Source of the DNA: Burhinus oedicnemus
Taxonomy: Eukaryota; Chordata; Aves; Charadriiformes; Burhinidae
Direction of reading: 5' to 3'
Assembly: GCA_008921705.1 (NCBI GenBank)
Contig: VFFE01007215.1
Coordinates: 2,708,779-2,772,778 of the forward strand
DNA: 64,000 bases
Part shown: positions 28,201 through 43,200 of the stretch, piece by piece
How the letters are laid out: each line of letters begins with the position of its first letter
How positions within the stretch are numbered: the stretch's first letter is position 1
Position numbers and translations under genes: made by a program
The notes under the pieces: model-generated
What the model was told of the DNA's origin: nothing
What the model saw: only the letters and a program-made list of their open reading frames with translations
Database searches by the model: none

Positions 28201-31200
28201 TCAAATGTTCTTGTGCCTCTGAAAACAGGATACATGTGCTTGACAACTGTGCATTGAATCTGTATGGGATGACTATCTCTTTATCTTTCCATGTATATTA
28301 GCAACAAGTAAATCAAAACAAGTGTTAGTCATTGAAAATCACAGTATTCTGACATGTTATTAATTCTATAACCCCGCCACACACATCCACGTCTCCTTCA
28401 CCCGTTAGAATCCATCATGAAAATGCACTTGTCTTGTAAGGCAAAATCCCTTGCAGACTTATTTATACTGTTCCACAGAGGCTAGCAGCAGAGTTGTCCC
28501 ATTATAAGTTTTCTATTAAAATGCAGATACCACAGAATATAACTGAGGAATTCTTCTGAAGCAGATTACATCTGTTCTGAAACTTGTAGCTAGGTGAAGG
28601 CCTTAGTTCAAAAATAGCCATTTTTTCCATTTATTTTGAAAACGTTGATTCCCTGTACACTGAGTAGCTACCTAGGATAATTTATTTCTGTCCATAACAA
28701 TCTCTTGTTACAGGAGAAAGAGATCTTCATAAAAGTGAACACTGGATGAGCAAAAAGTAGTACAATATTATGCCAGAGTCGGTTCTTAAGACATGATCCA
28801 GAGTCCAGTGAGTCAGGATAACTCTTATTAAGTGATTTGATTTGTCCCATTTTTATTTACGCTATATGATGGTTTCTCCTTAGGGACAGAAGTTACACAG
28901 CTTGCGATAGGGGTAACCATGGCTATAACAACGAATTTAAAAGTATGGAGGTAAGATGATTTCTAGTCAAGTCTTGCACCTTCTTGTATAGAAAAATCAC
29001 GATATGCTAGGTGAACCACCAGGATATAGAATATGTGATAGTTTTTGCAGTGTGCTTTTTCTTCTGTGTCATCCAGACATGTAAACTGTGAAGACATACT
29101 GAGTCTACATATTCATATTGCCTTTCATCAATGTGTATGAGGCCTGCTTCCTTGCAGTAAAACTTGTCTGGGCTCACCTTAACTCCATGGAGCCAGATAG
29201 ACTACAATAAACCAAGCATACCATGTTTAGCTATGGGACACTGAATTCTTTCATTCTTTCATTCTTCTACTGAAGCAATAACTGGAAAATCTCCATAGAC
29301 TCTGGAAGTTCAGTTGAGCGTCTGAAAGCCTGTGTGCTCAAATAAACTAAATCTCATTGTCTCAGCTTATCTTACAAGACTTGATCATATCATCAGAGCA
29401 AAAAAGTCATTAGTATAACCTGTATGTTAGTATAGCCTGTATTGCAGTTTCATTCATGTTCACTTCTGGTTACAGTGAAAATATTTTGAAGTCTTGCGCT
29501 TGTGGTTTTTCATATAATTTCTGTGATGTGAACCTTTAAGTAAGGTCAAGCATGCCGCTACTAGTCCCATGTTCTGTGCCTAAGAATCAGATTCTTCCAG
29601 ATCTTCACAACTACATTAAAACCATATGTCAATATTTTGATCAGAATGATGCTGAATATTTGTATGGAAAGAAGAGGTAAATTCTGGTTACCATGCAAGC
29701 CTTAATCATGGACAACCTTATGCTGGTGGTGCAATGACTGAGGAAAATTTTTTTCTTTATAAAGGAGCAAAATGTCGTAATGTTGTCTTTTTAAAGTAAA
29801 TTAAAAATTCCTTTTCTATTATGGGAACATAAGAATATTATTTTAGAACAGATCATTGTCCTGTTTAGTCATGTTTCCTGCATCTTATGGCAGGCAGCTC
29901 AGTACCCTTATAAAGTAGTAGAAACTAATGTGAGACTGTAAGTACTATCAGTGTTCCACTATGATGCTTGCAGACCCCAGCAAGGGCTGCCCAGCACTAC
30001 ATTGTACCATTGGTGGTACTGATGCATGCCTCTGTTGAGCTTGGGATGGATCTCCACAGTTCCCTGCTCACTGCTTTAGCCATGGCCATAGGCTCTTAAG
30101 TGACCCAAAGACTTTTGACAATGCAACATGTATTCAAACAAACAAGCAAACCAACAAACCCCAACTCCCCAGTGCTTATGTTTCTGGCTCAATATTAGCT
30201 TTTAGATAGGGTCTGTGAGTGTCATATCTCTGCATTTGTTGAAATGGCATTGTTACTGGCTGTTGCATTGAAAACATAAAAAGGTGTGAATTTGAAACAT
30301 AGCAAACAATAATTTTTGTAAGTATGCATCAAAATATTAAAGAACCCCCCTGATTCATTATATCATTTAAAGTATCATAAGAAATGAATTTATGTTTTTA
30401 ATTTTTCTTCAAATTATATGCAATGAGCAAAATTTGCTGCCTTTACTAGAGCAATCCTTTATTTTCTCTTTTATGACTGTGAAAAGACTATATTTTGTTC
30501 TAGTGTCCCTGTTTCCGTAAAATGCAACAGAATTGTTTTTGAATTTAAATTCCTTTAGATAACAACTTTTGTTTTATTACAATCTAGGCTATATTCTTAG
30601 CATATGGCCCAAGCTTTAAAGAGAAAACAGAAGTGGATGCTTTTGAAAACATTGAGGTTTACAACCTTATGTGTGGTGAGTAGAAACAATCCAGTACTTC
30701 AGATGATAAACCAACAGTGTTTTCAAATACCAGTGTTGTAAGAGCTAAGAGTAACTAAAAAATCAGTGAATTCATTCAGAAGCTAGGTTTTTCATACAAA
30801 ACACTGAACCCATGCTCTTTTGCCTCCTGTACAGTGCTAAAAATTAACTGCCAGAAATTGTTCTGCTTTGAATGTTGTTTCTGATTGCAGAAGGAATCCA
30901 GTAAAGAATCAGAGAGAAGCTCCCCTGCCACGTGGGCTTGCTGTTGAAATGGTGCCTTGCCAATAATTTTGGGATAAGAATCTTGTAGAGAGTTACCACT
31001 CTTGCTCATAACTTAAGATGGATCATTGCAGTCCTGGCAGTGAGCAATTAGGAAGTGTGTGCCTCAGAAAATACAGATTAAAGCATCACACAAAAATGCA
31101 ATAGGCTAGTGTACTTCACAATGTGTTGCATTTGCAATCACATTTGTACTCTGCATTAAATCGTCTAATCTTATGAATGTTATGGCAATGTTTAAAACTG

Positions 31201-34200
31201 TATCAAAAGTACTCAAATACATAATTACCAAATCTTGATGCAGTGGAAGGTAGCAATTGACCTTCATACCTAGAAAATTGAACGTTGTTGGTAGGAGTTA
31301 CCATAATAGTTTAGATAACTGAATAAGCTATTTCTTCTATATTTAGAATAAATGCATAGGAAATGCATAAACTGGAAAGATAATGACTTTTAAAAATACA
31401 ATTTTAGTCTTAACATAGCTTTAAAATATGTTTACAAATTTCAAATATTTCAACAGATTTGCTGCATATTACACCAGCACCAAACAATGGAACACATGGC
31501 AGCTTGAACCACCTCTTAAAAAAACCTTTTTACAATCCTTCACATGCAAAAGAAGACTCATCTCCTTCTTCATGTCCAGTTTCCCATCTGATTCCCATAG
31601 ATGAACTGGGATGCACGTGCACGCATGTAAGTAGGGGCTTCTGGGATCTTTTAATCATCTTTGTTGAGTGTGTTCTCTTTTCTTTGATTTTTCTAAACTA
31701 TGGATTCATTCTGAATGATTCTCTTATATTTTACAGATACCAAATGTTTCAGTACTAAATGAGAGGTTAAATCTCACCACAGAAGAAAGTAAGTAGCAAG
31801 AAATGAAAAGAACAGAAATATTTTTAAATCTGTGCCTGTTTTAGATTTTATATTATTGCTTTCAGTGGAAATTTTTGCAATGTCAGTTACAATTTCAAGT
31901 GAAGGAGGAAAGCCAAGTCAGAAGCATAACTTTTTTCTTTTTTCTTTGCATTTCTTTAAAGAATGATAATTGGTACTATTAGAGCAACATTTCTGCATAG
32001 GAACTGGATCTGAATCCCATTAAAATCTTGGGGGAAAAAACATACAGGTTTCAGTGGTCTTTGGAGAAAGCCTGAACACTTCTAGGCTATATGCCATAAC
32101 TCTTGTTCTCCACCTTGTAACCATAATTTTGCCTTTCTGTGATCAAAAATTCCCATAGATATGTCTGTGTACTTTTTTTATGGGGTTTCTGGAAAATTTA
32201 GGAAGCATTGTAATGCTTCCTAGCCAAATAAGACGTAAATTTCACTCAAGACAAGTTCAAAGATTTATATATTGCTATGAAACTGCAAAGAAACAAGAAT
32301 TTGCAAGTCTGATATATTACACTGACTTATGTATGTTAAACATAACACAAAAACCATTTTGTACATTTTTTATTCCACTCAGAAGCTATGAGATTAAAGA
32401 AACACATACCCATGTTTACTGTTGGTTTTATTTGTATTTATTAATGTTTTAATTTACCTTTTTCTCTGCTCTCTTAAACCTTTGTGCCATCCAAAATGTT
32501 ACAGAAGAATGAATAAATAATTATTGCTTAAATTCTAGTAAATAAGGCAAACTCATATCATTTGCCATACGGAAGACCCAAAGTTCTTCAGAAGAAAAAT
32601 GTCTACTGCCTTCTTTCGCATCATCGGTATGTGAGTGGATACAGCTATGACATCTGGATGCCACTGTGGACTGCATACACTGTGAATAAGCCTGTAAGTT
32701 ATCAAATATCCGTGCTATTCTTAAATATGTAATATAACATATTGAAAATGTGGTTCATTCATCAGGAAACCTGGTTAAGGACTGGTGGATATCATGTGAC
32801 CTAAGGCCCTTATGTCTGAAAAAGTGCCTTTGATATCTTTTAAGTTTCAACTATCTTAAAATATTGTTTAAAAAAGTGAGAATGGCCATCTGTTAGAGAC
32901 ACAGAAGATATAGAATAATAGAGCTGCTGGTAAGCTGGTTCCTTTTGTAGAAGGGATAAACTGTCAAGACAGTGCTCCAACTTGCCTGTCAATTCCTGAG
33001 GAAAAGAAGGCCGTGATTTCCAAAATCAGAAGCTTTTAAGCTTTCCTATGAATATCTTGATCTTTTTCCTATTAACGAACCTTTGTTCAACTTTGCAAGA
33101 CAGTTTGTACTAATGCATATTTCTGTACGTTCTGTTTATTTGCTCTCTGTTGCATTATATAATTTCTGAAAAATGTAATTATAGCTGAATGAACCTCTGA
33201 GAGTTCAAGGGTATGTGGCTCTGGAATAAATTCAGTTTTCAGGGTCAGTAAACTAGTGAACATTCATGGGCTTAATTCCCTCTGTAATTTGACCCTTTTT
33301 CTAAGTTGCCCTGAGGAAATAACTTTTACACTGATTTTTCTATCTGAAGAGAACTGTTATTGATGTCTGTATGATTTCTTATTTTATCAGTACAAATATG
33401 GGGAAATTATTTTAGTCAAATATATGCTGCTAGGATCTTAGTATTTCAGAAAATTTTACTCCATACTTTCTACTGATTTTGACAATCTGGGTGAAGGATC
33501 ACAAATCCAGCCCTAAGAAGGCTCAAAGTCTAGTGAAACACATGTCCATTTCAACAAAGATTGTTTTTACTTCATCGTATTTGAAGATCTGCTTTTATAG
33601 CATTCTATGGAAGTGCATTACCCTAATGGAAATCAATTAATTGTAGGCAGGTTTTTTTCAGATTTTGCTTTGAAAAGATTAAAAGTCCCACCAGGGGTGG
33701 GGTCTTTTTAATATTTCACTACCAACAGCAAAAAGCTCAAAAAAGCACATAACTTTTCAGACATTTTCCTATGTTGAAAACCAAATTCTCAGTTGGAAAA
33801 GAAGCGTATAAAGTTCCTGCCCAATACAACATCTAAATCAACAGAAACAGCTATTTGTGGGAGTTTCTTATAGTGGTTTCTGCAACATTGTGGGAAGAAG
33901 CAAATGACTGAGACTGAAATATTGGAGGGTATAGTTCACAGCAGACTGTAATGCAATGATGTATGTTTTCTATAGAAAGAACAGGAAAGAATAATTTTCC
34001 TCTGTAATGCGCTCAGAGAGACAAAGATGAAAAGTTGTAAGTGTAAGAGCTCACTCACTAACTTACCTTACATAGTAAGCTGACATCACAATTTTTTATT
34101 ACAACATGTGCTAATCAAGTGAAAATTATAACAGCAGTGGAAGGACAAAGGGATAGAGCTAATGCCTTTGACTGTAAGCTTTGGCTACAACACTTGGGAA

Positions 34201-37200
34201 TAACAGAAAATTGGAATTTCTACAGAATTTTTATTATATCCGAGGTACTTTATGTTGTGAATAAAGCCTGCAGTGATTTACACAATTTGTAAGGTGGGGC
34301 ATTTCTTGACATAAGGTAGCTATAAAGAATCACAGAATCACAGAGTTTGGAAGGGACCTCTGGAGATGATCTAGTTCAACTCCCCTGCCAGAGCAGGGTC
34401 ACCTAGAGCAGGTTGCACAGGAGGGCGTTCAGGTGGGTTTGGAATGTCTCCAGAGTCGGAGACTCCACCACCTCTCTGGGCAGCCTGTTCCAGTGCTCTG
34501 CCACCCTCAAAGGAAAGAAGATCCTCGTCATGTTTAGATGGAACTTCCTGTGGTCAAGTTTGTGCCCATTACCTCTTGTCCTGTCATTGGGCACCACTGC
34601 AAAAAGACTGGTCCCATCCTCCTGGCACCCTCCCTTTAGATATTTATAAGCATTGATGAGATCCCCCCTCAGTCTTCTCTTCTCCAGACTAAAAAGACCC
34701 AAGTCCCTCAGCCTTTCCTCATAAGAAACATGTTCCAGCCCCCTAATCATCTTTGTAGCCCTCTGCTGTACCCTCTCCAGCAGTTCCCTGTCCTTCTTGA
34801 ACCGAGGAGCCCACAACTGGACACAGTACTCCAGGTGTGGCCTCACCAGGGCAGAGTAAGGGGAAGATAACCTCTTGTGACCTGCTTGCCACACTCCTCT
34901 TGATGCACCCCAGGATGCCATTGGCCTTCTTGGCCACAAGGGCACATTGGTGGCTCACGGTCATCCTGTCATCCACCAGGACTCCCAGGTCCCTTTCCAC
35001 CGGGCTGCTTTCCAGCAGGTCAGCCCCTAACCTGTACTGGTGCATGGGGTTATTCCTCCCCAGGTGCAGAACCCTATACTTGCCCTTGTTGAACTTCATG
35101 AGGTTTCTCTCTGCCCAACTCTCTAGCCTGTCCAAGTCACGATGAATGGCAGCACAGCTTTCCGCTGTGTCAGCCACCCCTCCCAGTTTTGTGTCATCAG
35201 CAAACTTGCTGGTGGTACACCCTGTCCCTTAATCCAGGTCATTGATGACTATGTTGAACGGGACTGGACCCAGGACTGACCCCTGGGGAACACCACTTGT
35301 CACAGACCTCCAACTAGACTCTGTGCCACTAACCACAACCCTCTGAGCTGTATCTGCCAGCCAGTTTTCAATCCAGCCCACCGTCCATTCATCCAACCCA
35401 CACTTCCTAAGCTTGCCTGTGAGGATGCTGTGGGAGACAGTGTCAAAAGCCTTGCTGAAGTCAAGGTAGACAACATCCACTGCCCTCCCCTCATCTATTT
35501 GTCCAGTCACGCCATTGTAGAAGGCTATCAGATTAGTCAGACATGACTTCCCCTCGGTGAATCCATGTTGGCTGCTTCTGATAACCTTCTTTTCCTCCAG
35601 ATGCTTTGAGATGATGCCCAGAACGAGCTGTTCCATCATCTTTCCAGGGATGGAGGTGAGGCTGACTGGCCTGTAGTTTCCTGGGTCTTCCTTCTTGCTC
35701 TTTTTGAAGACTGGAGTGACAGTGGCTTTGCTCCAGTCTTCAGGCACCTTGCCTGTTCTCCAGGACCTTTCAAAGATGAGGGAGAGCGGCCCAGCAATGA
35801 CTTCTGCCAGCTCCCTCAGCACTCGCACGTGCATCCCATCAGGACCCATGGACTTGTGGCTATCCAGTTTACTTAACTGGTCTCTAACTTGATCCTCCTC
35901 AACCAAGGGAAAGTCCTCCTTCCTCCAGACTTTCTCTGTTACCTGTAAAGTCTGGGACTCCTGAGGGCTGGCCTGAGCAGTAAAGACTGAAGCAAAGAAG
36001 GCATTCAGTAATTCCGCCTTCTCTGCACCATCTGTCATCGTGGCCCCTGTCTCATTCAATAGCGGGCCTACATTTTCTCTAGTTTTCCTTTTGCCTCCGA
36101 TGTACTTGAAGAAACCCTTCCTGTTGACCTTGACATCCCTTGCCAGTTTTAATTCCAAGGAGGCCTTGGCTTTCCTTGTTTCATCCCTGCATACTCTGGC
36201 AGCATTCTTGTAATCAAGAAGGGCTTAAACAGTAAAATAGATGATGCAGGCTGGAGTTTTGCCGGTTTTGTGTGATTTGGAAGTTTTGAAACTGGGCTGG
36301 CTGATCAAGTCCACACAGTATTAATGCACCTGCATGTGATATCAGAATCGGGGACATTATGAATAATATATAGTTACAGATCTTAAACAAATGATGTCAG
36401 ATAGAGTTTTCATTACTTAGTATTCTCAGTTAAAGGAAAATTTAAGATTGAAGGACATTTATTTTCTTGAGGTTTTATACTCATCTGCCAGGGAGGGAGG
36501 CAGATTTTTTTGCAAAAAGACAGTCCCTCCACTTACCTGCAGACACCTGTGGAATTTAAATAGCTTTGCTGTGTAGAATCACTGAAGTTTACTATAAAAA
36601 TATATTAAAATGTATAAAAAACTGATCTATCCTACAATGGGATGAAAACAGCAATGAGACTTACATCACTGGGATTTTTGGAACTAAAGCTTAGTGCACT
36701 GGGCATTACGATAGTTTTGGGTTTTGTGGTTTAGTATTTTTTCTTCTTGACTACTGAAAAAAGATTCCTGGAGGTGGCTGAAGTTGACATGACAGACCAG
36801 AGCAGATGCTTAAAGGCTGTCATGTAATGCAAATAACTAATGCTTCTCAACATTAATTGCTAGCTAGTCAAAAGACAATAACCTGCATCAGAAAAGGTAA
36901 CGCATGATGAGATAGGCAAAGCCATTTTCTAGTTGTAAATATTTTCTTCAGAAGACGTTATGGTTCTTTGACCTGAAAGACAAGGAGCCAAAGGGCTAAA
37001 GCTGTTGAACTGATGATGAAAGTTTTTTTCTTATTCTGAAGTTTTGAGGTGGTGGCTATCACTGTCAAGATCTCAATTCTTAATAAATAAGCATAGTTTG
37101 ATAATCGTTCTATCCTTATTCAGAGACAATCTGTTTAAAAATAGCTTATTCTTCTATTTTGAGGAAAAGAAGTGAAGAGAGCTTGTAGCACAGTAAGTGT

Positions 37201-40200
37201 ATTAATTCACAGAGCATTAGCCATAGGGCTTGCAATCTGGAGTTGCATTAACTGTTGATCTTACTGTAGTAAAACGTGACACAGACACAGCCATTCTCAT
37301 CTCTCAACAGCTTTTGATATTGTTTACTTGTTGACTTGTAGATCTTTGAAAACAACAAGCTGAAATATTCTGAAGCGGTTGCTTTTTCAGTATTTTGAGA
37401 GTTGATAGGTTCATTATGAATTTTTATTTCTTCAGCTGGAGAATTTTTCTCTGTGATGTCCAATGGAAACAGCCATGAGCAGCCTTCATCTCTCAAATGT
37501 ATGGGAGTGTTTGTGAAAATACAGGTTATATGATGTATTACATATGTGATGGACAGACAGCTCTAACAGACTGTCCTCCTGCCTTGGCACTTGGATTAGA
37601 ACTCATACCTCATATAGTTAGCTTCAAGAAATGTGAAATAATGAGAAGAGAGCTGAGTGGTGTCCTCATCACTTCAAGTTGGAGAAAATGTGAACACTAC
37701 TAGTAACCCAGATTCATGATATATGTCAAAAGTAGATTCCCTGCTGCATTTGGATAACATTAGGTGTGATCACTGTATTTAGTGAGAAGAATTAAGTTCT
37801 CTTCAGGACAGTCCTTGGCATGTTTACTCAGACCTTTGTTACTTTGATTCAGGTTTCCCTTCAGAGACCGTACAGAAGTTGAAACCATTGTTGAATATCA
37901 CAGCTCTATTATTGAGTTTAAAATACTGATTTCTTCAATGACCCTGATCCATTAACCCTGCCTGATTTGGACACTAGAAAGGACAAATTGCTCAAATTAA
38001 TTGGATGTCAGTTTTGTATTGTGATTTACATTTGCTTGACAATGACAGCTTATCTGCTCAGGTGGCAAAGGCAGTCTTTTGTATTTCATTCCATGTGGTA
38101 TATATATTTTCCATTAATATACAACCTGACCATAATATGGACATCTACAGGAATTGTCATAGAAGTAAGTAAAGAAATTAAATCAAGGAGTACAAAGAGG
38201 CACAAGAAGAACATTCCAGTTCTTTATTTCTGCTCAGTTTCAACTGATCAAAATAAACAATGTACTGAAAATCAATTTAAATATTTAACTACTGTTTATA
38301 AAGGTATTAAGCAAATAAATATGTTCCATTCTTACCAAAATGAAAATAAATTACATGTAAATGAGCGTGAAGAAGAAAATGCAGTTAAACAGAAAAACAT
38401 TCTGATGTTTTAGTTAATGCTAGTGTAAAACTACGATAAAGGTTATAGAAAAAAAAGTAACGGTTACAGAAACAATTATACTCATCAGAATCACTTTTGG
38501 CCAGATTTTAGCTAGTATGCCTGTTAACTTGTCTTAGTTGAAGTTAGTGAAGCTAGCCAGTAAAATGTACTGAATTTGCTATGAATTTATTTAGCTTTAA
38601 CTCTTCAGCAACACAGACTCTTATTATGGAGACAGCACCCTCAGATGCTAAGATGAGGTGGTAGTGTCATCTTTATATGCTAGCTGCTTTCCAGGAGGAT
38701 GTGACATCAAGTGTGTGTTTCCAGAAATATGTAAAAGTGACGAATGAGCCAAACTTGTCACCTGTTTTTGCCTAAGGTATAACCTTATTTTGCTACTACA
38801 GTTTTACATGCTGCATAAGGATTTCCCTGAATTACCTAAAAACAGAATTAGAGGAAAAACACTAGGCAGAAAAACACCAGTGTCCATTACTTTCATTGAC
38901 CTGATTCACTATGAAAATAGGAGACGATTCAATGAAGTCTGTTCTAGAAAGTTAAAACCATACAAAGCATCGGGTTAGCCACAGCCGTGGGTGTAATTCT
39001 TTCTTTCTTTTTCCTTTTCACAGGAAAACACATCTGCTCTTCCTCCCACTGTTTCAGACTGTCTGCGGGCTGATGTTAGAATCCCTGTTGCTCGGAGCCA
39101 AAATTGTTCCAACTACCCAGAAGGGCTGACCTTCACCCGCAGTTTCCTCTATCCTCCCAGTGAGCATGGTTCTTTTTATAGCTAGAGCTTAGAAAGTCTT
39201 AATCAGCTGGATGTGGGTTTATGTTTAAACATATACCCAAACACCAAAACAAACTTCGTTGGATCAGCATGTTGGGCAGAAAAAGGTTTCCAGTGTTTGT
39301 AGACTGACCAAAAGTGGGACCTGTATCTAAATATTTTCAGTTTAGAACATTTAAGTTTTTCTTTAAAAAATGGAACAACTTGAATGTGATGAAAACTGGT
39401 TGGAAAGATGTAAAGGTTTGCAGTGAAAGGCAGTCCCTCATCCTCTGTATGAATATTCATTTCCTATTGTCAAATTTGATAATTACTTTATTGAATAGAT
39501 TGTACAAATAAATTTGGAGATATATTTGTAGAAGGATCATACACCCTTGTTCAAATGTAAAATGCAATTGAATTACATGTACCTGCAAATTATAGTGACA
39601 TAGGAATCAATTACATCTTTGTATGGTATTTCATTAGTTTATACTTTGTTCTTTTACACAGACTTCAATTCATCTGCTGTTGAACAGTATGATGCCTTGC
39701 TCACCAGCAATATTGTTCCCATGTATAGAGCTTTCAGAGGTAGGCTGCAAAGTTTTGATTACTTTTGATTAATATTCTGTAATTATGGTTCTGGATTTGA
39801 TAAAGCTATGACAAGGACTTAAAAACATTAATGCATGGCCTGCAGTATATCCAGATCTTGTGCACATATATTTAAAACTTTTTAAAAGTAGATATGTGAA
39901 ATTTTAAAATGCACTTATATAAGTTAATTTTTTTTCTGTGTATAGTCCTGTCTGACCTCTGCTTAGGTGTACCTGTTCACTTTTGAATTTTCTCTTCATC
40001 TCCTGTGTGCTGTCCTAACATGAAATGCTAACTATGAAGCTCTCATGAAAATATCCCCTTGGGGAAATGTTCAAGGTGAATGAAAATGGCACTTTTTCTT
40101 TCCTTTTGCATGGTCTCAAGAGAGCACAGGACAAAGTTTGTAAACAATGTCCTGATACAATGCCTGTTTCATCAAGCAGAAACTCAAACCAGACAATATT

Positions 40201-43200
40201 AATCTTGGCATATTTACTTCAGGCAGATCCTTCTATTATACAAGTGCCCTAAGCTACTGTCCTGGTTTCAGCTGAGACAGAGTTAATTTTCTTTCTAGTG
40301 GTTGCTGTGTTGGCAGATTTGATATGAAAGGAATCTCAGTAATCCATATTGTTTTAATTATTCCTAAGTGATATTTATACCAGTCAAGGTCTTTTTTCAG
40401 CTTCCTATAGAAGCTGAGAAGGAGCCTAGACAGAACAATAGAATGGCCAATGGACTATTCCGTACCATAGATGTCATGCTCAGTATATAAATGGAGGTTG
40501 GCTGGAGTGGGGAGGAATCCACAGTCTCTGCTCTAGAGAAGCTGGGCAACCAATTCCCGGGGCGGTAAAAGTGACTTGTGTCTTGTATATACTTTTACCA
40601 TTATTATTATTGTCATTTTCCTTTTATGTTATTGTTCTATTAAACTGTCTTTATCTCAGCCTATGATTTTTTCCCTTTCCCCTCCTTTTCTCCCTCTTCT
40701 CCCTACCTTTCTGTGCGGGGGAAGAGGGAGTGAGAGAGCTGCTACAGCTGCATGCTCCTAGATGCTGGCTGGGGTTAAACCGCAACAGCTACGTTAACTC
40801 TTTCTATCCAGCCTGACTCACATTTGTTCATAATCACTGATAAGAAATTTTCTACAACTGCATATTGTCTTCGTAGGTCTAGGCTCATTTTAGATAGAAG
40901 GAAAAACTGTGTAAGGAAAAAGCTGGAAGAAAAGCAATGATGTAACTACCTTTCTAATACATTCAGATCTCATTTATTCATTCGCTCATGTCATATGAAA
41001 AACAGAGACCCAGAAAACCTAAGTGGCTTTAATCTTCCAAGTAAATCAAAGACATGAAAAATGCAATTTTCCAAGGAAAACTCTACAAGAGATTTAAACT
41101 TACAAGAAGTTACTCTAGACTATAAGCAAAAGGTAAATCAATAGAGGATGCCCTCAAACCCCCAAACGCATCTGGGTTTTTTGCCATGATAGCTGTAAAT
41201 ATTCGAATAGTCTCACTAGTTTATAGACTACAAATTGTATTTTCTCAAATAATATCTGTGAAATAAGCCAAATTGCCTAGAGATATTTGACATGAGTTCT
41301 GTAGAGTTAGACTAACTCTCAGGTGGTAAATACACCTCTCAGTAAGCCATTATCTCAGTTCCTACTAATTGGCACATTTGCAGGTGCTAGCAGATAGGCC
41401 AGAAATTAATAACCCCTCAGCTCTAGAATTGTTGCTTCAGCTTCAGATTGAATGCATTTTCTCTAGTAGTGCAATGAACTTTGCAGAGCTACAATAGCAT
41501 TTACTGTGGCACTTTCAATGGTGAGTAAGAATACATCCCTTCTGATGAAATCCAAATTTTGTGTAACAAAGAGTTGATTTTACAGGCAGTTTAGTTTGGA
41601 ACTTTTTAATTTTCGTCTACAGCAAAAAAAGGAACTATGTTCTTTAGTGGTGAAATAACTTCAAATTTATGTTAAATGTACTTCTGTTTTCCTTTAATGA
41701 CAGATATATGGGACTATTTCCATAATGTGCTTCTTCAGGAGTATGCTAGAGAAAGGAATGGAGTAAATGTTGTCAGTGGACCAGTGTTCGATTACAATTA
41801 TGATGGCCATTTTGATACGCTTGATGAAATTAAGCAGTAAGTACATGGAAAAGCCAGAAGTCAAACTCCAGATTATTTCCCACTCTATTTCCACACAAAC
41901 AAGCTTCTATTCAAAAAGAACAAGAAACAAGTATCACAGAGAATGGAGTATTCCCTTTATAATACTACATCCACTGTTACTCATACAACAGCAAATACTC
42001 TTGCAAACAGGTACAGTACTGTAGAAGTTGAAGTTCCAGTAAAGAGAAAAAAACTTTGCAGTTACATGTGTATCTATGTACACATGCGCAGATACAGGCT
42101 ACTAACTTGTTTCCCAAGCTTATGCCTAGGTTTTTGGACCTTTGCAACAGAAATACTGGGAGAATATATGGTATCTAAATCTGCAGAAGATGTGCTTAAG
42201 CATAATTTTCTCACTTTCATGTTGTGCTCACTCACCTGTTTGTTGTTTCTCCCTGTTGTCTCAAACTGATGTGTTTTATCAAAGACCAGATTCCTGTGTT
42301 TGCCTTCACTGAATCATGTAACTGGGAATGTAAAACATAACGTTCCTGAGTGGTACCTTTGCATAGCTGTGGCTCACACAGGTCACTTGAAGGTCTGACA
42401 AGTTCTAGGTACCTTTTAGTGAGCTCTGGCAGCATAACAAAATACATTTTAAAATTCATCTGTGTGTAGAAACAGGAGTAAGAGAAGACTTACATAAAAA
42501 AAAAATTCTATAAAAGAGAAATATAAAAGATAGACCAATTGTTTATGTTAGTAAATAATGACAGAATGAGGAAAAAAAAGAATAAGAACAAATAACTTAG
42601 ATCGTTCCAACTATAGGGAAAATGCGTTGTGACAGTAAAAACACTTATGTAGTAGAAAAGTGCTGGGAAATCTACACAGCTGAATCTGTCACTGGAGGTG
42701 TTTTATTCAAGGCTAGACTTAATACCACATCTGTCAAAAATGGTTTGGGAATGGGAAAATCAGCTCTGCCACGAAGTAGGAGGGTGGAAGGGAGGAGAGA
42801 CTAGAACTTCCTTCCAAGAAGAATGCTATAATACCCGGTCGACCACATAATGTTGTCTGCAGTTTGAAATAAGCATGTTTTATTCAGCATGGTTAGTCAT
42901 TCGTAGGAACAGCAAAAATTGGGAAGCGTTCAGCTGCTCATAATTTTATACACAAAAGTGACCATGTTCATGGAATAGCTGGAAAAGGGAGGCAAAGACG
43001 TTTTGAATCGGGTATCCTAAACTGGTTTCTATAGCACGTAGCCACGAGTCATCATTCTGGCATTTCTTGCTGGCAAGGAACCTGAGGCTAGTTTCTTGTT
43101 GCTCTTCTCCAATTCAGTTTCATGTGGTTGAAATTCTTAATGTAATGAAGGGCAAATACGATGCTCTATCCTGCCTCTTCCAGATGTAGAGATTGCTGGC

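Larger units (their letters stand above)
40258..40787 (+). mobile_element. Solo LTR of an avian endogenous retrovirus, sense
   Basis: A 530-bp element starting TGTCCTGGTTTCAGC and ending GGTTAAACCGCAACA, with TG/CA termini and exact 5-bp duplications. Between them are a CCAAT motif, TATATAAA (40484-40491) and ATTAAA (40639-40644), in the order U3-R expects on the + strand. No retroviral gene is present, so it is a solo LTR left by recombination between two LTRs. Placement in the ERVL group is inferred from the duplication length and remembered similarity of the ends. Confidence 0.9.

Noticed and set aside
34413..35145. Plus-strand frames over the antisense CR1
   Set aside because: They are reverse-complement shadows of the CR1 reverse transcriptase. 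The same applies to plus-strand frames at 24239-25210, 35695-35892, 51816-52108 and 52777-53085.
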